Assembly (NCBI RefSeq): GCF_014779555.2
Contig: NZ_CP094357.1
Location: 4,898,001 to 4,962,000, forward strand
DNA: 64,000 bases
Direction of reading: 5' to 3'
Origin: Lysobacter capsici
GTDB lineage: Bacteria > Pseudomonadota > Gammaproteobacteria > Xanthomonadales > Xanthomonadaceae
Numbering within the stretch: the first letter of the stretch is position 1; each line of letters starts with the position of its first letter. A program made the translations under genes and the position numbers. Positions 38,540 through 47,551 of this stretch are shown here, in pieces. The notes under the pieces are model-generated. The model ran no database searches. It worked only from the letters and a program-made list of their open reading frames with translations, and had not been told where the DNA came from.

Positions 38540-39229
38540 ATGTCCGCCAACCCGGTAGCTCCCTTGACTGCTCTGCGCCGAACCAACAGCCCGTTGCTGC
38601 CGGATGGCGCAACGATCGAACGCTTCCTGGCCCATTGCCACCGTCGTCGTTACCCGTCCCGTACGGACGTGTTCCGCCCCGGCGACCCGGCCAGCACGCT
38701 CTATTATGTCGTCTCCGGCTCGGTAAGCATCATTACCGAAGAAGAAGACGGCCGCGAATTGGTCCTGGGCTATTTCGGCCCCGGCGAGTTCGTAGGTGAA
38801 CTCGGCCTATTCATCGAAAGCGACCACCGCGAAGTCATCCTGCGCACCCGCGCCACCTGCGAGCTGGCCGAAATCGGCCACGAGCGCCTGTACGACCTGC
38901 TGCTGACCCGGCTGTCGCTGGACGCGCCCAAGCTGCTGTATGCGATCGGCGCGCAGATTTCCCGGCGCCTGCTCGACACCAGCCGCAAGGCCGGCCGCCT
39001 GGCCTTCCTCGACGTGACCGACCGGATCGTGCGCGCCCTGCACGACCTGGCCAAGGAACCCGAGGCCATGAGCCATCCGCAGGGCACTCAGCTGCGGGTG
39101 TCGCGCCAGGAGCTTTCGCGCCTGGTCGGCTGCTCGCGTGAAATGGCCGGCCGCGTGCTCAAGAAGCTCCAGGCCGACGGCAAGCTGCACGCCCGCGGCA
39201 AGACCGTCGTCCTCTACGGGACCCGCTAA
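38540..39229 (+). CDS. clp: Crp/Fnr-family global regulator Clp
   Basis: A 229-residue protein, matching Xanthomonas Clp. The cyclic-nucleotide-binding domain includes 'FLAHCHRRRYPSRTDVFRPG', 'YYVVSGSVSIITEEEDGREL' and 'GEFVGELGLF'. The helix-turn-helix is 'RVSRQELSRLVGCSREMAGR'. In xanthomonads Clp controls extracellular enzymes, exopolysaccharide and, in Lysobacter, antibiotics; c-di-GMP inhibits DNA binding. The start at 38540 fits the family; the longer frame to 38255 would run back into speD. Confidence 0.96.
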   Translation: MSANPVAPLTALRRTNSPLLPDGATIERFLAHCHRRRYPSRTDVFRPGDPASTLYYVVSGSVSIITEEEDGRELVLGYFGPGEFVGELGLFIESDHREVILRTRATCELAEIGHERLYDLLLTRLSLDAPKLLYAIGAQISRRLLDTSRKAGRLAFLDVTDRIVRALHDLAKEPEAMSHPQGTQLRVSRQELSRLVGCSREMAGRVLKKLQADGKLHARGKTVVLYGTR

Positions 39230-39235
39230 GCCCCG

Positions 39236-39697
39236 ATGGGACGCATCGCCCCGTCCGTCCAGACCGCGCCCTCGGTGCGGCTGGCGGAGTTGGGCGACGC
39301 CAACGACGTGGCCGGCCTGCTCGGCCACCTCGGCTATCCGTGCACCCGCGACGAAGCCTTCGAGCGGATCATCACCCTGCAGGACGATCCGCGGCATTAC
39401 CTGCTGCTGGCCGAAATCGACGGCCACGCCTGCGGGCTGATCGCCAGCCACACCCGTTATTCGCTGACCCACGGCACCGACCTGACCCGGATCACCGCCT
39501 TGGTGGTCGCGCCGTCGTGTCACCGCCAGGGCATCGGCCGGCAACTGCTGCGCGAAGTCGAGCGCCGCGCGCGCCGCGACGGGGTCAGCCGGATCGAGGT
39601 CACCAGCAACGTCAGCCGCCTGGACGCGCACGAGTTCTACCGGCGCTGCGGCTATTCGGACGGGTCGCTGAAGTTCGTGAAGACACTGGGCGACTGA
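39236..39697 (+). CDS. GNAT family N-acetyltransferase
   Basis: A 153-residue protein. It has 'ITALVVAPSCHRQGIGRQLL', an intact acetyl-CoA loop (Q-G-I-G), and motif B 'TSNVSRLDAHEFYRRCGY'. The start is 6 nt after the clp stop, so it is probably co-transcribed with clp. The acceptor is unknown; small-molecule N-acetylation is likely. Members of this size often sit beside regulators. Confidence 0.88.
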   Translation: MGRIAPSVQTAPSVRLAELGDANDVAGLLGHLGYPCTRDEAFERIITLQDDPRHYLLLAEIDGHACGLIASHTRYSLTHGTDLTRITALVVAPSCHRQGIGRQLLREVERRARRDGVSRIEVTSNVSRLDAHEFYRRCGYSDGSLKFVKTLGD

Positions 39698-40237
39698 GGT
39701 TCACGTCCGCCGAGCCGTCACCGGCCCCTACTTGCTACCGCCTACGTCACGGCCCGAAGCCACCTGTAGGAGTGGCGCGTGCTGCGACCGCGCCACTTTG
39801 AATATTGCGAACTCTGCCCGGAGAGCGGGCAACGTGCGGTGCCGCGCCTGAACGAGGTGCCTCGGCTCACGATTGCCCGTGTCGCGGCTCGCGCCGCTCC
39901 TACAGGGAGCGAGCGGTTCAACACATCTCACCCCCGATTGCGCAGTCCCGCTCGCAGCCCCTGTAGGAGCGGCGCAAGCCGCGACCGCGCCGGCTCGGCT
40001 ACTGCGAATGGCGCGGGAATGCAGCGATGCAGCGACGTGCGGTCTTCCGCTTATGGGCAGCTCCTCGGCTCACGATTAACCGCGTCGCAGCTTGTGACCA
40101 AAGGAAATCCAGTAGGACGCCACTCCTACAGGGCTGCGGGCGGGACTGCGCGATCTGACAGCAAGGCATCCGATCTTCCCGATCTTGCGAGAGCCGCGTG
40201 ATCGCAGGCCGCTCGGGCCGACCAGACGGGCCATCGA
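39698..40237. other. intergenic region with three REP-like units
   Basis: About 540 bp between convergent genes (GNAT and HAD). REP-like units of the gtaggagc..gcgaccgcg type lie at about 39765-39795, 39877-39903 (inverted) and 39964-39992. A fragment, ccactcctacagg, lies near 40120. Frames reading through are repeat-derived. No gene is called. Confidence 0.6.
39765..39992. repeat. REP doublet and extra unit
   Basis: The unit at about 39765 (tgtaggagtggcgcgtgctg) faces an inverted unit ending in gcgccgctcctacag at about 39903. A second direct unit (tgtaggagcggcgcaagccg) starts at 39962. The same family occurs at 51661-51770, 54538-55483 and 59163-59262. Confidence 0.8.
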
Positions 40238-40993
40238 TCAGGCCGACCCCACCGCATCCCCGCCCCGCCCCGGGCAACCCCAGTTGAGGATCGGCGTGCC
40301 GGCCGGCAATACGCGGCGGAACATCTCGACCCGCTTGCGCTTGGGATTGACCACCACCGGCTTGAGCGCGGCGTGCAGCAGCGGCAGGTCGGCGCTGCTG
40401 TCGGAATAGGCGACCTCGACCGGCGCGGTGAAGCCGGCTTCGCGCAGCATCGTCATCTTCATGTACGAGTGGCAGTGACGACGGGCGCCCAGCGCGCCCA
40501 GGCGCGGGCCGACCAGGGTGCCGACCACCGGCACGTCCTCGTGGGCGACGAAGCTCAGAATCGCGCGCGCCAGTTCCGGCGGCGCGCCGGTCGCGATCAC
40601 CACCCGGTCGCCCTGCTGGCGATGGTGATGCAGCACGTCCAGCGCGATCGGCAGCAGCCGCGCGCGGATCTGTTCGGTATGCAGGCTGACGTAGCGGTCG
40701 ATCATCGTGTCGAGCGCGCCGGCGCGATGCACGCCGACCGTGCCGACCCAGACGAAGGCGGAAATGCCGACCCGGCGGGTCTTGAGCCACGCCACCATCG
40801 GCCCGGCCACCGGCGCGATCAGCAGCGCCAGCGCCATCCGCCACCACGAACGCTTGATCAGCCAGGCGAACAGATGGCTGCCCGAATCGCCGTCGTACAA
40901 GGTGTGGTCGAAGTCGAACACGATCAGCGGCGCATCGGCGCGCACCGCGCGGAAACGCGGCGCGGCGACCTCGGCCGGACGGACCTCGCTCAC
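40238..40993 (-). CDS. HAD-superfamily (subclass IB) phosphatase
   Basis: A 251-residue protein from a GTG at 40993 that overlaps the trpC stop by 4 nt. HAD motif I is '[14 protein letters not shown]' (nucleophile Asp and acid/base Asp); motif II is '[15 protein letters not shown]'; motifs III/IV are 'KMTM' and '[12 protein letters not shown]'. Two hydrophobic stretches near 45-75 suggest membrane contact. This looks like the HAD-IB group of phosphoserine-phosphatase or lyso-PA-related enzymes; the substrate is unknown. Coupling to trpC seems to be a conserved neighbourhood rather than a pathway link. Confidence 0.85.
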   Translation of the reverse strand: MSEVRPAEVAAPRFRAVRADAPLIVFDFDHTLYDGDSGSHLFAWLIKRSWWRMALALLIAPVAGPMVAWLKTRRVGISAFVWVGTVGVHRAGALDTMIDRYVSLHTEQIRARLLPIALDVLHHHRQQGDRVVIATGAPPELARAILSFVAHEDVPVVGTLVGPRLGALGARRHCHSYMKMTMLREAGFTAPVEVAYSDSSADLPLLHAALKPVVVNPKRKRVEMFRRVLPAGTPILNWGCPGRGGDAVGSA

Positions 40994-41781
40994 GCCGCGA
41001 ACAGGCGCTGCAGCGCCGCGCCAGGGTCGCGTTCGCGCATGAAGCTTTCGCCGACTAGGAAGGTTTCGATCCCGGCGCCGCGCATGCGGGCGACGTCGCC
41101 GGCCGTGGCGATGCCGCTTTCGGTCACCAGGGTGCGATCGCGCGGCACCGCCTCGCGCAAGGCGATCGTGGTATCCAGCGACACCTCGAAGGTGCGCAGG
41201 TTGCGGTTGTTGACCCCGATCAGCTCGCAGTCGGTCTGCAGCGCGCGTTCGAGCTCGTCGATGTCGTGGACCTCGACCAGCACGTCCATGCCCAGTTCCA
41301 TCGCCAGCCCGGCCATCTCGATCATCGCGCCGTCCTCCAGCGCGGCGACGATCAGCAAGATCGCATCGGCGCCGATCGTGCGCGCCTCATAGATCTGGTA
41401 CGGGTCGATGGTGAAATCCTTGCGCAGCACCGGCAGCGAGCAGGCCTCGCGCGCTTCGGCCAGGTAAGCGTTGCTGCCCTGGAAGAAGTCCACGTCGGTC
41501 AGCACCGACAGGCAGGCCGCGCCGCCGGCCTGGTAGCTGCGCGCGATCTCGCCGGGCTTGAAGTCGGCGCGGATCAGGCCCTTGGACGGGCTGGCTTTCT
41601 TGACCTCGGCGATCACCGCCGCTTCGCCGGCGGCGTGCTTGCGCTTGATCGCGTCGACGAAACCGCGCGCGCGCGGCTGCGAGGCGGCGCGCGCGCGCAG
41701 GTCGGCCAGGGAGCGCACGCGGCTGCGTTGTTCGATTTCCTCGACCTTGCGGGCCAGGATCGTGCGCAAGACATCCGTCAT
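40990..41781 (-). CDS. trpC: indole-3-glycerol phosphate synthase
   Basis: A 263-residue TIM barrel. Signatures include '[17 protein letters not shown]', '[20 protein letters not shown]', '[16 protein letters not shown]', '[13 protein letters not shown]' and '[15 protein letters not shown]'. It closes the indole ring in tryptophan synthesis. Its start is 3 nt after the stop of the upstream Mur-type ligase, so trpC is transcribed together with cyanophycin genes. The HAD gene overlaps its end by 4 nt. Confidence 0.97.
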   Translation of the reverse strand: MTDVLRTILARKVEEIEQRSRVRSLADLRARAASQPRARGFVDAIKRKHAAGEAAVIAEVKKASPSKGLIRADFKPGEIARSYQAGGAACLSVLTDVDFFQGSNAYLAEAREACSLPVLRKDFTIDPYQIYEARTIGADAILLIVAALEDGAMIEMAGLAMELGMDVLVEVHDIDELERALQTDCELIGVNNRNLRTFEVSLDTTIALREAVPRDRTLVTESGIATAGDVARMRGAGIETFLVGESFMRERDPGAALQRLFAA

Positions 41782-41784
41782 CGG

Positions 41785-43623
41785 TTACTCCACTTCGCGG
41801 GTCGGTTCGCCTGCGAGGGGCAGGCCGGGGCGCCATTGTCCCAGTTGCAGCCGATCGAGCAAGGCGACGACGGCGTCGCGGGCGTCGGAATTGTGAATCG
41901 GCATCACCAGCACATCGCCGGGGGCGGCCCATTCCAGCAATTGCGCGGCCGCGCGGACCTCGTCCAGACAGACCTGGATCGCCGCCTCGGGCACGCCGCG
42001 CTCAAGCAGCTCGGTGCGCAAGATCGCCGCGACCTCGCCCGGCGCGCGCCCGCGCAGGAAGCTTTCGATGTCCTTGAGCACGACCCGGTCCGGGCGGAAC
42101 GAGGCCGCGACCGCGGCCAGCGCGCGGATGTCGGCGTCTTCGCGGTTGCCGGCCTGGCCCAGAACCAGGCCCAGCCGGCCGTGGCCGCGCGCGGCGACTT
42201 CGAGCAGGCCGCGCAGGCCGTCGGGGTTGTGGGCGTAGTCCAGGTAGACCTCGCTGTCGCCCAGGCGCCAGCGCTGCAGGCGGCCGGGGTTGTCGCCCGG
42301 GTGCGAGCCGAAACTCGCCAGGACCTCGGCGATCTGCGCCGGGGCGACGCCCAGGCCGACCGCGGCCAGGGCCGCGCCGGCCAGATTGGCGACGTTGTAG
42401 CGGGCGCGGCCGGCGAAGCTCAGCGGCATGTCCGCGACCGCGCCGAGGTCGTGACGCTGGCCGGCGTAATCCAGTTGCAGACGGCCGGCGTCGTCGACGC
42501 CGCAGGTCGCGCCGCCGTCAGCGCGGTGCATCGCCAGCAGCGGGTGGCTGTCGTCCAGGGCGAACCAGCCGATCCGCCACGTCAGCGACGGGCCTTGCCG
42601 GGCCAGCAGGGCATCGTCGGCGTTGAGCACCAGCAGGCCGTCGTCGCCCAGGGCGCGGGCGACGGTCAGCTTGACCTGGGCCAGGTCCTCCAGCGAATGG
42701 ATGCCGTACTCGCCGAAATGGTCCGGGCTGATGTTGGTGACCAGGGCGACGCGCGCATCGCGCGGGGTCACGCCGCGGCGCAGGATGCCGCCGCGCGCGG
42801 TTTCCAGGATCGCCGCCTGCACGCTCGGCTGGCGCAGCAGGGTGCGCGCGCCGACCGGTCCGGAGTAATCGCCGCTGTCGACCCGTTCGCTGTCGACGAA
42901 CAGGCCGTCGGTGCTGCTGTAGGCGGTCGACCAGCCGTGCCGCCGCGCCATCGCCGCGAGCAGGCGCACGCTGGTGGTCTTGCCGTTGGAACCGGTGACG
43001 ACCGCGGTCGGGATCGCGTGCAACTGCGGCCACGGCACTTCCGAGGGCGGCGGCAACGCATCGATCGGCCAGACCCGGCCGCCGATGCCTTCGCCGATCG
43101 ACAATGCCTCGTCGTCGCTGTGCGCCGGAATCCCGCGCGCGCGCGCCTGCTCGAGCAATTCGATCAAGGCCGGATTCGCCTCCGCGACGGCCAGCGCGCG
43201 CAAGGTGGCGAGCGCGCTGGCGCGGTCCCAGTACGCGGCGTGGCCGGGCGCGTGCGGCGGCAACACGTCCTGGGCGATCGGCCCGGCCGCGGCGATCCAG
43301 GCCCATTCGGCGACTTCGGTGGCGGCGTACAACTGGTCGATCGGCGCGACGAAGGCCAGCGAGGCGCCGCTGGCATGCACGCGCACGACGATCGGGCCTT
43401 CCGGCCAATCCAGCGCGTCGCGCACGTCGGCGATGTTGCGCCGCCAGGCCGCCAGCGCGTCCGCATCCAGGCGCGCGTCGCCGCGCGTCTCCAGCGCGGC
43501 GCCGTGGCCGTCGAAGTACAGGTTGCTGCCAGTCAGCCGGCGCGAATCCTCGAACGCGAATGCGTACTCGGGCGGCGGCGGCGCGGTGGCTTGCTGGGAG
43601 GTCTCTTGCTCGGGTACGGACAC
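41785..43623 (-). CDS. Mur-ligase-type enzyme paired with cyanophycin synthetase
   Basis: A 612-residue protein from a GTG at 43623, 4 nt after the cphA stop. The first 195 residues or so carry no ATP-grasp motif that I can see. The Mur-ligase core has the P-loop 'VVTGSNGKTTSVRLL' near 205-219, 'ETARGGILRRG', 'VTNISPDHFGEYGIHSLEDL', 'YNVANLAGAALAAVGLG' and the ligase C-terminal 'YAHNPDGLRGLL'. These are the same motifs as in the CphA C-terminal half. Coupled on both sides to cphA and trpC, it is likely to ligate Asp or Arg or a related residue in cyanophycin metabolism. Substrate is inferred. Confidence 0.8.
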   Translation of the reverse strand: MSVPEQETSQQATAPPPPEYAFAFEDSRRLTGSNLYFDGHGAALETRGDARLDADALAAWRRNIADVRDALDWPEGPIVVRVHASGASLAFVAPIDQLYAATEVAEWAWIAAAGPIAQDVLPPHAPGHAAYWDRASALATLRALAVAEANPALIELLEQARARGIPAHSDDEALSIGEGIGGRVWPIDALPPPSEVPWPQLHAIPTAVVTGSNGKTTSVRLLAAMARRHGWSTAYSSTDGLFVDSERVDSGDYSGPVGARTLLRQPSVQAAILETARGGILRRGVTPRDARVALVTNISPDHFGEYGIHSLEDLAQVKLTVARALGDDGLLVLNADDALLARQGPSLTWRIGWFALDDSHPLLAMHRADGGATCGVDDAGRLQLDYAGQRHDLGAVADMPLSFAGRARYNVANLAGAALAAVGLGVAPAQIAEVLASFGSHPGDNPGRLQRWRLGDSEVYLDYAHNPDGLRGLLEVAARGHGRLGLVLGQAGNREDADIRALAAVAASFRPDRVVLKDIESFLRGRAPGEVAAILRTELLERGVPEAAIQVCLDEVRAAAQLLEWAAPGDVLVMPIHNSDARDAVVALLDRLQLGQWRPGLPLAGEPTREVE

Positions 43624-43627
43624 AGGC

Positions 43628-46417
43628 TCAGTCGCTCTCTTCGCGTTCGAAGCGCAAACCGCGTTCGTCGCGCACCACGCCTTCCATCGCCGCGAACGCG
43701 GCTTCGTCCAGCGCCGGTTCCAGCGGCGGCAGTTCGGCGCGCTGCGCCACCGCCGCGACCACGCCCTCGGGCTGGAAGTGGATGATCTGCTTCCACGAGC
43801 GCGCCAGCGCGTCGGCGAACACCAGCACCAGATCGCCGGCCTGGCCCATGCGCAGCGCGGCGTCGACCGCCTGCTGCTCGTCGGGAATGATCGAGATCGC
43901 CGTTTCCGCCACGCCCAGCGCCAGCAGCTTCTTGGCGATGATCCGCGGCACTTCGTCGCCGTCGCGGCCGCGCAGCGAATCGTCGCGGCGGCAGATGTAG
44001 TGATCGAAGCGGCCGGCGACCGCTTCGGCGATCGCATGCAGGTCCTCGTCGCGGCGATCGCCGGGACCGGCCAGGACCACGATGCGGCGGCCCGGCACGT
44101 CCAGGCGCTGAGCCAGGTCCGACATCACCCCGACCGCGTGGGCGTTGTGGCCGTAGTCCATCACCACCTTGAACGGATGTTCGTTGTAGACGTTCATCCG
44201 GCCCGGGGCCTGGAAGAAGGTCGTATCGAACGTGCGCAGGCCGTGGCGGATCGCATCGAGCTTGATCCCAAGCGAGAACGCCATCGCCGCGGCGACCATC
44301 GCGTTCTGCACGTTGTGCAGCGCGCGGCCTTCCATCGTCGCCGGGATCAGATGCGTCCACAGCAGCGGGATATGGCTGCCCTTGTCGTACAAGGTGATCA
44401 TGTGGCCGTTGATGCCGGCCTCCAGCGCGCAGGCGCGGCCGCCGGCGCGGATGTGCTCGCGCACCAGCGCGTGCGAGGGGTTCATGGTGACGTAGCAGAT
44501 CACCTTGGCGTCGGTGTAGGCCGACATCTTCAGCACGTGCGGATCGTCGGCATTGAGCACCGCGCAATCGGTGGCCACTTCGACCACCACCCGCTTGATC
44601 TCGGCCAGTTGTTCGAGCGTGTCGATGCCCTTCAGGCCGAGGTGATCGGACTGGATGTTGAGCACCGCGCCGACGTTGACCTCGGACACGCCCATGCCGG
44701 CGCGCAGCAGGCCGCCGCGCGCGGTTTCCAGTACCGCCATGTCGACGTGCGGGTCCGACAGCACCATGCGCGCGGACACCGGGCCGGTCATGTCGCCCTC
44801 TACGGTGCGCTGGCCGTCGATGTAGACGCCGTCGGTGGTGGTCAGGCCCGGGGTGTAGCCGCCCATCTTGGTGATGTGGGCGAGCATGCGCGCGGTGGTG
44901 GTCTTGCCGTTGGTGCCGGTGATCGCGGCGATCGGCACGCGCGAGGGCGCGCCGGGCGCGAACAGCATGTCGATGACCGGGCCGGCGGCGTCGCGCGGCG
45001 TGCCTTCGCTGGGCGCGACATGCATGCGGAAGCCGGGCGCGGCGTTGATCTCGCAGATGCCGCCGCCGATGTTCTTGTAGCTCTCGGCGATGTTGGGCGA
45101 GATGAAATCCACGCCGCCCACGTCCAGGCCGATCGCGAGCACCGCGCGCACCGCCATGTCGCGGTTATCGGGATGGATGATGTCGGTGACGTCGGTCGCG
45201 GTGCCGCCGGTGGACAGGTTGGCGGTGGAACGCAGGTAGACGATTTCGCCGGGCTTCGGGATCGACGCGGCGGTGTAGCCGACCCGCTCCATCATCAGCT
45301 CGGCCTGCGAATCCAGCTCCAGGCGCGTGAGCACCTTCTCGTGGCCGACGCCGCGGCGCGGGTCCTGATTCACCAGTTCGACCAGTTCGGCGATGCTGCG
45401 CAAGCCGTCGCCGACCACGTGGCCGGGCGTGCGCTTGGTCGCGGCGATCAGTTCGCCGTTGATCACCAGCAGGCGATGGTCGTCGCCGCCGACGAAGGTC
45501 TCGACGATCACCGAACGCGAATGCTCGCGCGCGGCCTCGAAACCGGCGCGCACGTCCTCGTCGCTGGAAATATCGATGGTGATGCCGCGGCCGTGGTTGC
45601 CGTTGTACGGCTTGGTCACGACCGAGCCTCCGAGCTTCTTCGCCGCGCGGATCGCGCCGCTGGAATCGGTGACCAACTCCTGTCGCGGCACCGGCAAGCC
45701 GAGCGAAGCGAGAATCTTGTTGGTCTCTTCCTTGTCGCTGGCCAACTCCACCGCGATGTGCGAAGTCCGCCCCGTCACCGTGGCCTGGATGCGCTGCTGA
45801 TACTTGCCGTGCCCGAACTGGATCAGCGACTGGTTATTGAGCCGCAGCCACGGAATATTGCGTTCCTCGGCCGCGCGCACCAGCGAAGCCGTCGACGGCC
45901 CGAGCGCGCGGCGCTGCGCGTAGCGGATGAAGCCGTCGCGCGCGCTTTCCCATTCGAAGTCCGCCGGCACGCTGCCGGCCGGGCGAATCTCCTCGGGCAG
46001 CAGCGAACACAACAGCTTGATGCCGAGTTCGCCCGCGGCGATGCCTTCCTCACGCTGCGCGTATTCGTACACCACCGAGTACACGCCGGGGCGGTCGTCG
46101 CTGACGCTGCGGGTCTTGCCGAAGGTGACGTTCTCGCCGGCGACGTTCTGCAATTCGATCGCGACGTGTTCGAGCACGTGGCCGAGCCAGGTGCCTTCGT
46201 CCTCGCGCATGCGCCGGACGAAACCGCCGGGTTCGCGGTAGGAGCAGCCGTGTTCGGCCAATCCGGGCAGCGCTTCGACCAGCCCGTCGATGAAGGCCGA
46301 TCCGAGACGCGCGGTCGGCCAGGCTTCCAGTGCCTGCAGGTCTAACTCCAGGCGTATGACCGGAAAGTGCGCATACAACGAAGGGCCGACATAAACGGAG
46401 CGATCGAGAATGCGCAT
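43628..46417 (-). CDS. cphA: cyanophycin synthetase
   Basis: A 929-residue protein with the full CphA order. An N-terminal domain ('HVLEHVAIELQNVAGENV') leads to the ATP-grasp domain at about 215-480 ('SVVTKPYNGNHGRGITIDI', 'VVGDGLRSIAELVE', 'GGICEINAAPGFRMH'). The Mur-ligase domain begins with 'ITGTNGKTTTARMLAHI' near 497-513 and continues through 'LETARGGLLRAGMGV', 'NIQSDHLGLKGIDTLEQLA' and 'MDYGHNAHAVGVM'. It polymerises Asp and Arg into multi-L-arginyl-poly-L-aspartate, an intracellular nitrogen store. cphB lies 159 bp upstream and a second ligase 4 nt downstream. Length is slightly above the usual 870-900. Confidence 0.96.
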   Translation of the reverse strand: MRILDRSVYVGPSLYAHFPVIRLELDLQALEAWPTARLGSAFIDGLVEALPGLAEHGCSYREPGGFVRRMREDEGTWLGHVLEHVAIELQNVAGENVTFGKTRSVSDDRPGVYSVVYEYAQREEGIAAGELGIKLLCSLLPEEIRPAGSVPADFEWESARDGFIRYAQRRALGPSTASLVRAAEERNIPWLRLNNQSLIQFGHGKYQQRIQATVTGRTSHIAVELASDKEETNKILASLGLPVPRQELVTDSSGAIRAAKKLGGSVVTKPYNGNHGRGITIDISSDEDVRAGFEAAREHSRSVIVETFVGGDDHRLLVINGELIAATKRTPGHVVGDGLRSIAELVELVNQDPRRGVGHEKVLTRLELDSQAELMMERVGYTAASIPKPGEIVYLRSTANLSTGGTATDVTDIIHPDNRDMAVRAVLAIGLDVGGVDFISPNIAESYKNIGGGICEINAAPGFRMHVAPSEGTPRDAAGPVIDMLFAPGAPSRVPIAAITGTNGKTTTARMLAHITKMGGYTPGLTTTDGVYIDGQRTVEGDMTGPVSARMVLSDPHVDMAVLETARGGLLRAGMGVSEVNVGAVLNIQSDHLGLKGIDTLEQLAEIKRVVVEVATDCAVLNADDPHVLKMSAYTDAKVICYVTMNPSHALVREHIRAGGRACALEAGINGHMITLYDKGSHIPLLWTHLIPATMEGRALHNVQNAMVAAAMAFSLGIKLDAIRHGLRTFDTTFFQAPGRMNVYNEHPFKVVMDYGHNAHAVGVMSDLAQRLDVPGRRIVVLAGPGDRRDEDLHAIAEAVAGRFDHYICRRDDSLRGRDGDEVPRIIAKKLLALGVAETAISIIPDEQQAVDAALRMGQAGDLVLVFADALARSWKQIIHFQPEGVVAAVAQRAELPPLEPALDEAAFAAMEGVVRDERGLRFEREESD

Positions 46418-46576
46418 GCAGAACCTCAGTTCATGGTGATTTGGGTCGAGTGGGTTTAAGTCGCGGGAATTGAATGGGACGGATTTGGGCGGAACAGATT
46501 TAGCCGGACGGATGTAAGTGCAGCGTAGTGAAGACGGTCGGACTCAAGCGGCGCGCACTCGTTCACGCCGACCGCG

Positions 46577-47422
46577 TCATCCCGACTTGGACACCGCCAG
46601 CGAACCGGCCGATGCCTTGCGGGTATTGAGATTGAACGTAGCGCCTTTGGTCAGGATGTGCACGCCCAGGCCGAGCAGGCAGACCGGTTCGTCCTCGCCG
46701 ACCATGTGCATGGACGAGAACTGCAGGCCGTCGGCGTCGACCACGGTGACCGAGCCGCTGCCTTCGACCTCGATGGTGTTGTCCGGGCCGATGAAGGCCG
46801 CGGTGTCCTCGTCCAGGCCGATGCCGATCGCGAACGGGTTGTAGGCCAGCGCCGCGACCAGGCGGCCGAGGCGGTCGCGCTGGCGGAAATGCTGGTCGAT
46901 CACCACCCGGTTGGTCAGGCCCAGGCCCGGCGCCAGCCGCACGCTGTCGGCGCGCGGCGAGGAGCCCTCGGTGCCGAACGCGATCATGTGCTCGCTGAGG
47001 ATGCTCGCGCCCGCGCTGGTGCCGCCGACGGCCACACCGCGCGCGTTCTGCGCGCGGATCGCCTGCGCAATCGGCGTGCCACCGAGCATGGTGGAGATGC
47101 GCAATTGGTTACCGCCGGTGAAGAAAATACCGCTGGCCTGTTCGATCCGCTGGATCCGGTTGGGCTCGAAACAATCGCGGCGGGTATCGAAATCCATCGA
47201 TTCCACCCGGTTGGCGCCGAGCTCGGAGAACAGTTTTTCGTAGCGGTCGCCAGTGTCGGGCATGCGGCTGGCGGTGGGGATCACCACGATGTCGGCGCCG
47301 TCGCCGCCGCACAGATCCAGGAACCGCTGCAGAATCTTCGCTCCGTTTTCCTTGTCTTCCGCACCACCTATCGGAACGATCCAGCCCCGCTCTTCACCGT
47401 CGGGGATTCTGCTTGGCGACAT
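46577..47422 (-). CDS. cphB: cyanophycinase
   Basis: A 281-residue serine hydrolase of the S51 family. The nucleophile elbow is 'VGGTSAGASILSEHMI', and 'FFTGGNQLRISTMLGGT' and 'DQHFRQRDRLGRLV' are typical of CphB. It releases beta-Asp-Arg dipeptides from cyanophycin in the cytoplasm. The next upstream gene encodes the dipeptidase that would finish the process, and cphA is downstream, giving a synthesis-and-recovery module. Confidence 0.95.
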   Translation of the reverse strand: MSPSRIPDGEERGWIVPIGGAEDKENGAKILQRFLDLCGGDGADIVVIPTASRMPDTGDRYEKLFSELGANRVESMDFDTRRDCFEPNRIQRIEQASGIFFTGGNQLRISTMLGGTPIAQAIRAQNARGVAVGGTSAGASILSEHMIAFGTEGSSPRADSVRLAPGLGLTNRVVIDQHFRQRDRLGRLVAALAYNPFAIGIGLDEDTAAFIGPDNTIEVEGSGSVTVVDADGLQFSSMHMVGEDEPVCLLGLGVHILTKGATFNLNTRKASAGSLAVSKSG

Positions 47423-47551
47423 CCGTACGTACTCACTCTTGGTCGGGCTGGCTGCGCGCGAGGCGAAGCGAAAGCGGCTGGCCGCCGCATGGCGGCGGCG
47501 GCAGGAATTCAGCGGTGGGCCGGTCCGGTCGGGCTGCGAACGGATCGGGTA

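Noticed and set aside
41266-46345. Very long + strand frames opposite trpC and the cyanophycin genes
   Set aside because: Ala/Arg/Asp/Gln/His/Val-rich antisense frames typical of high-GC DNA; the minus-strand enzymes are certain.
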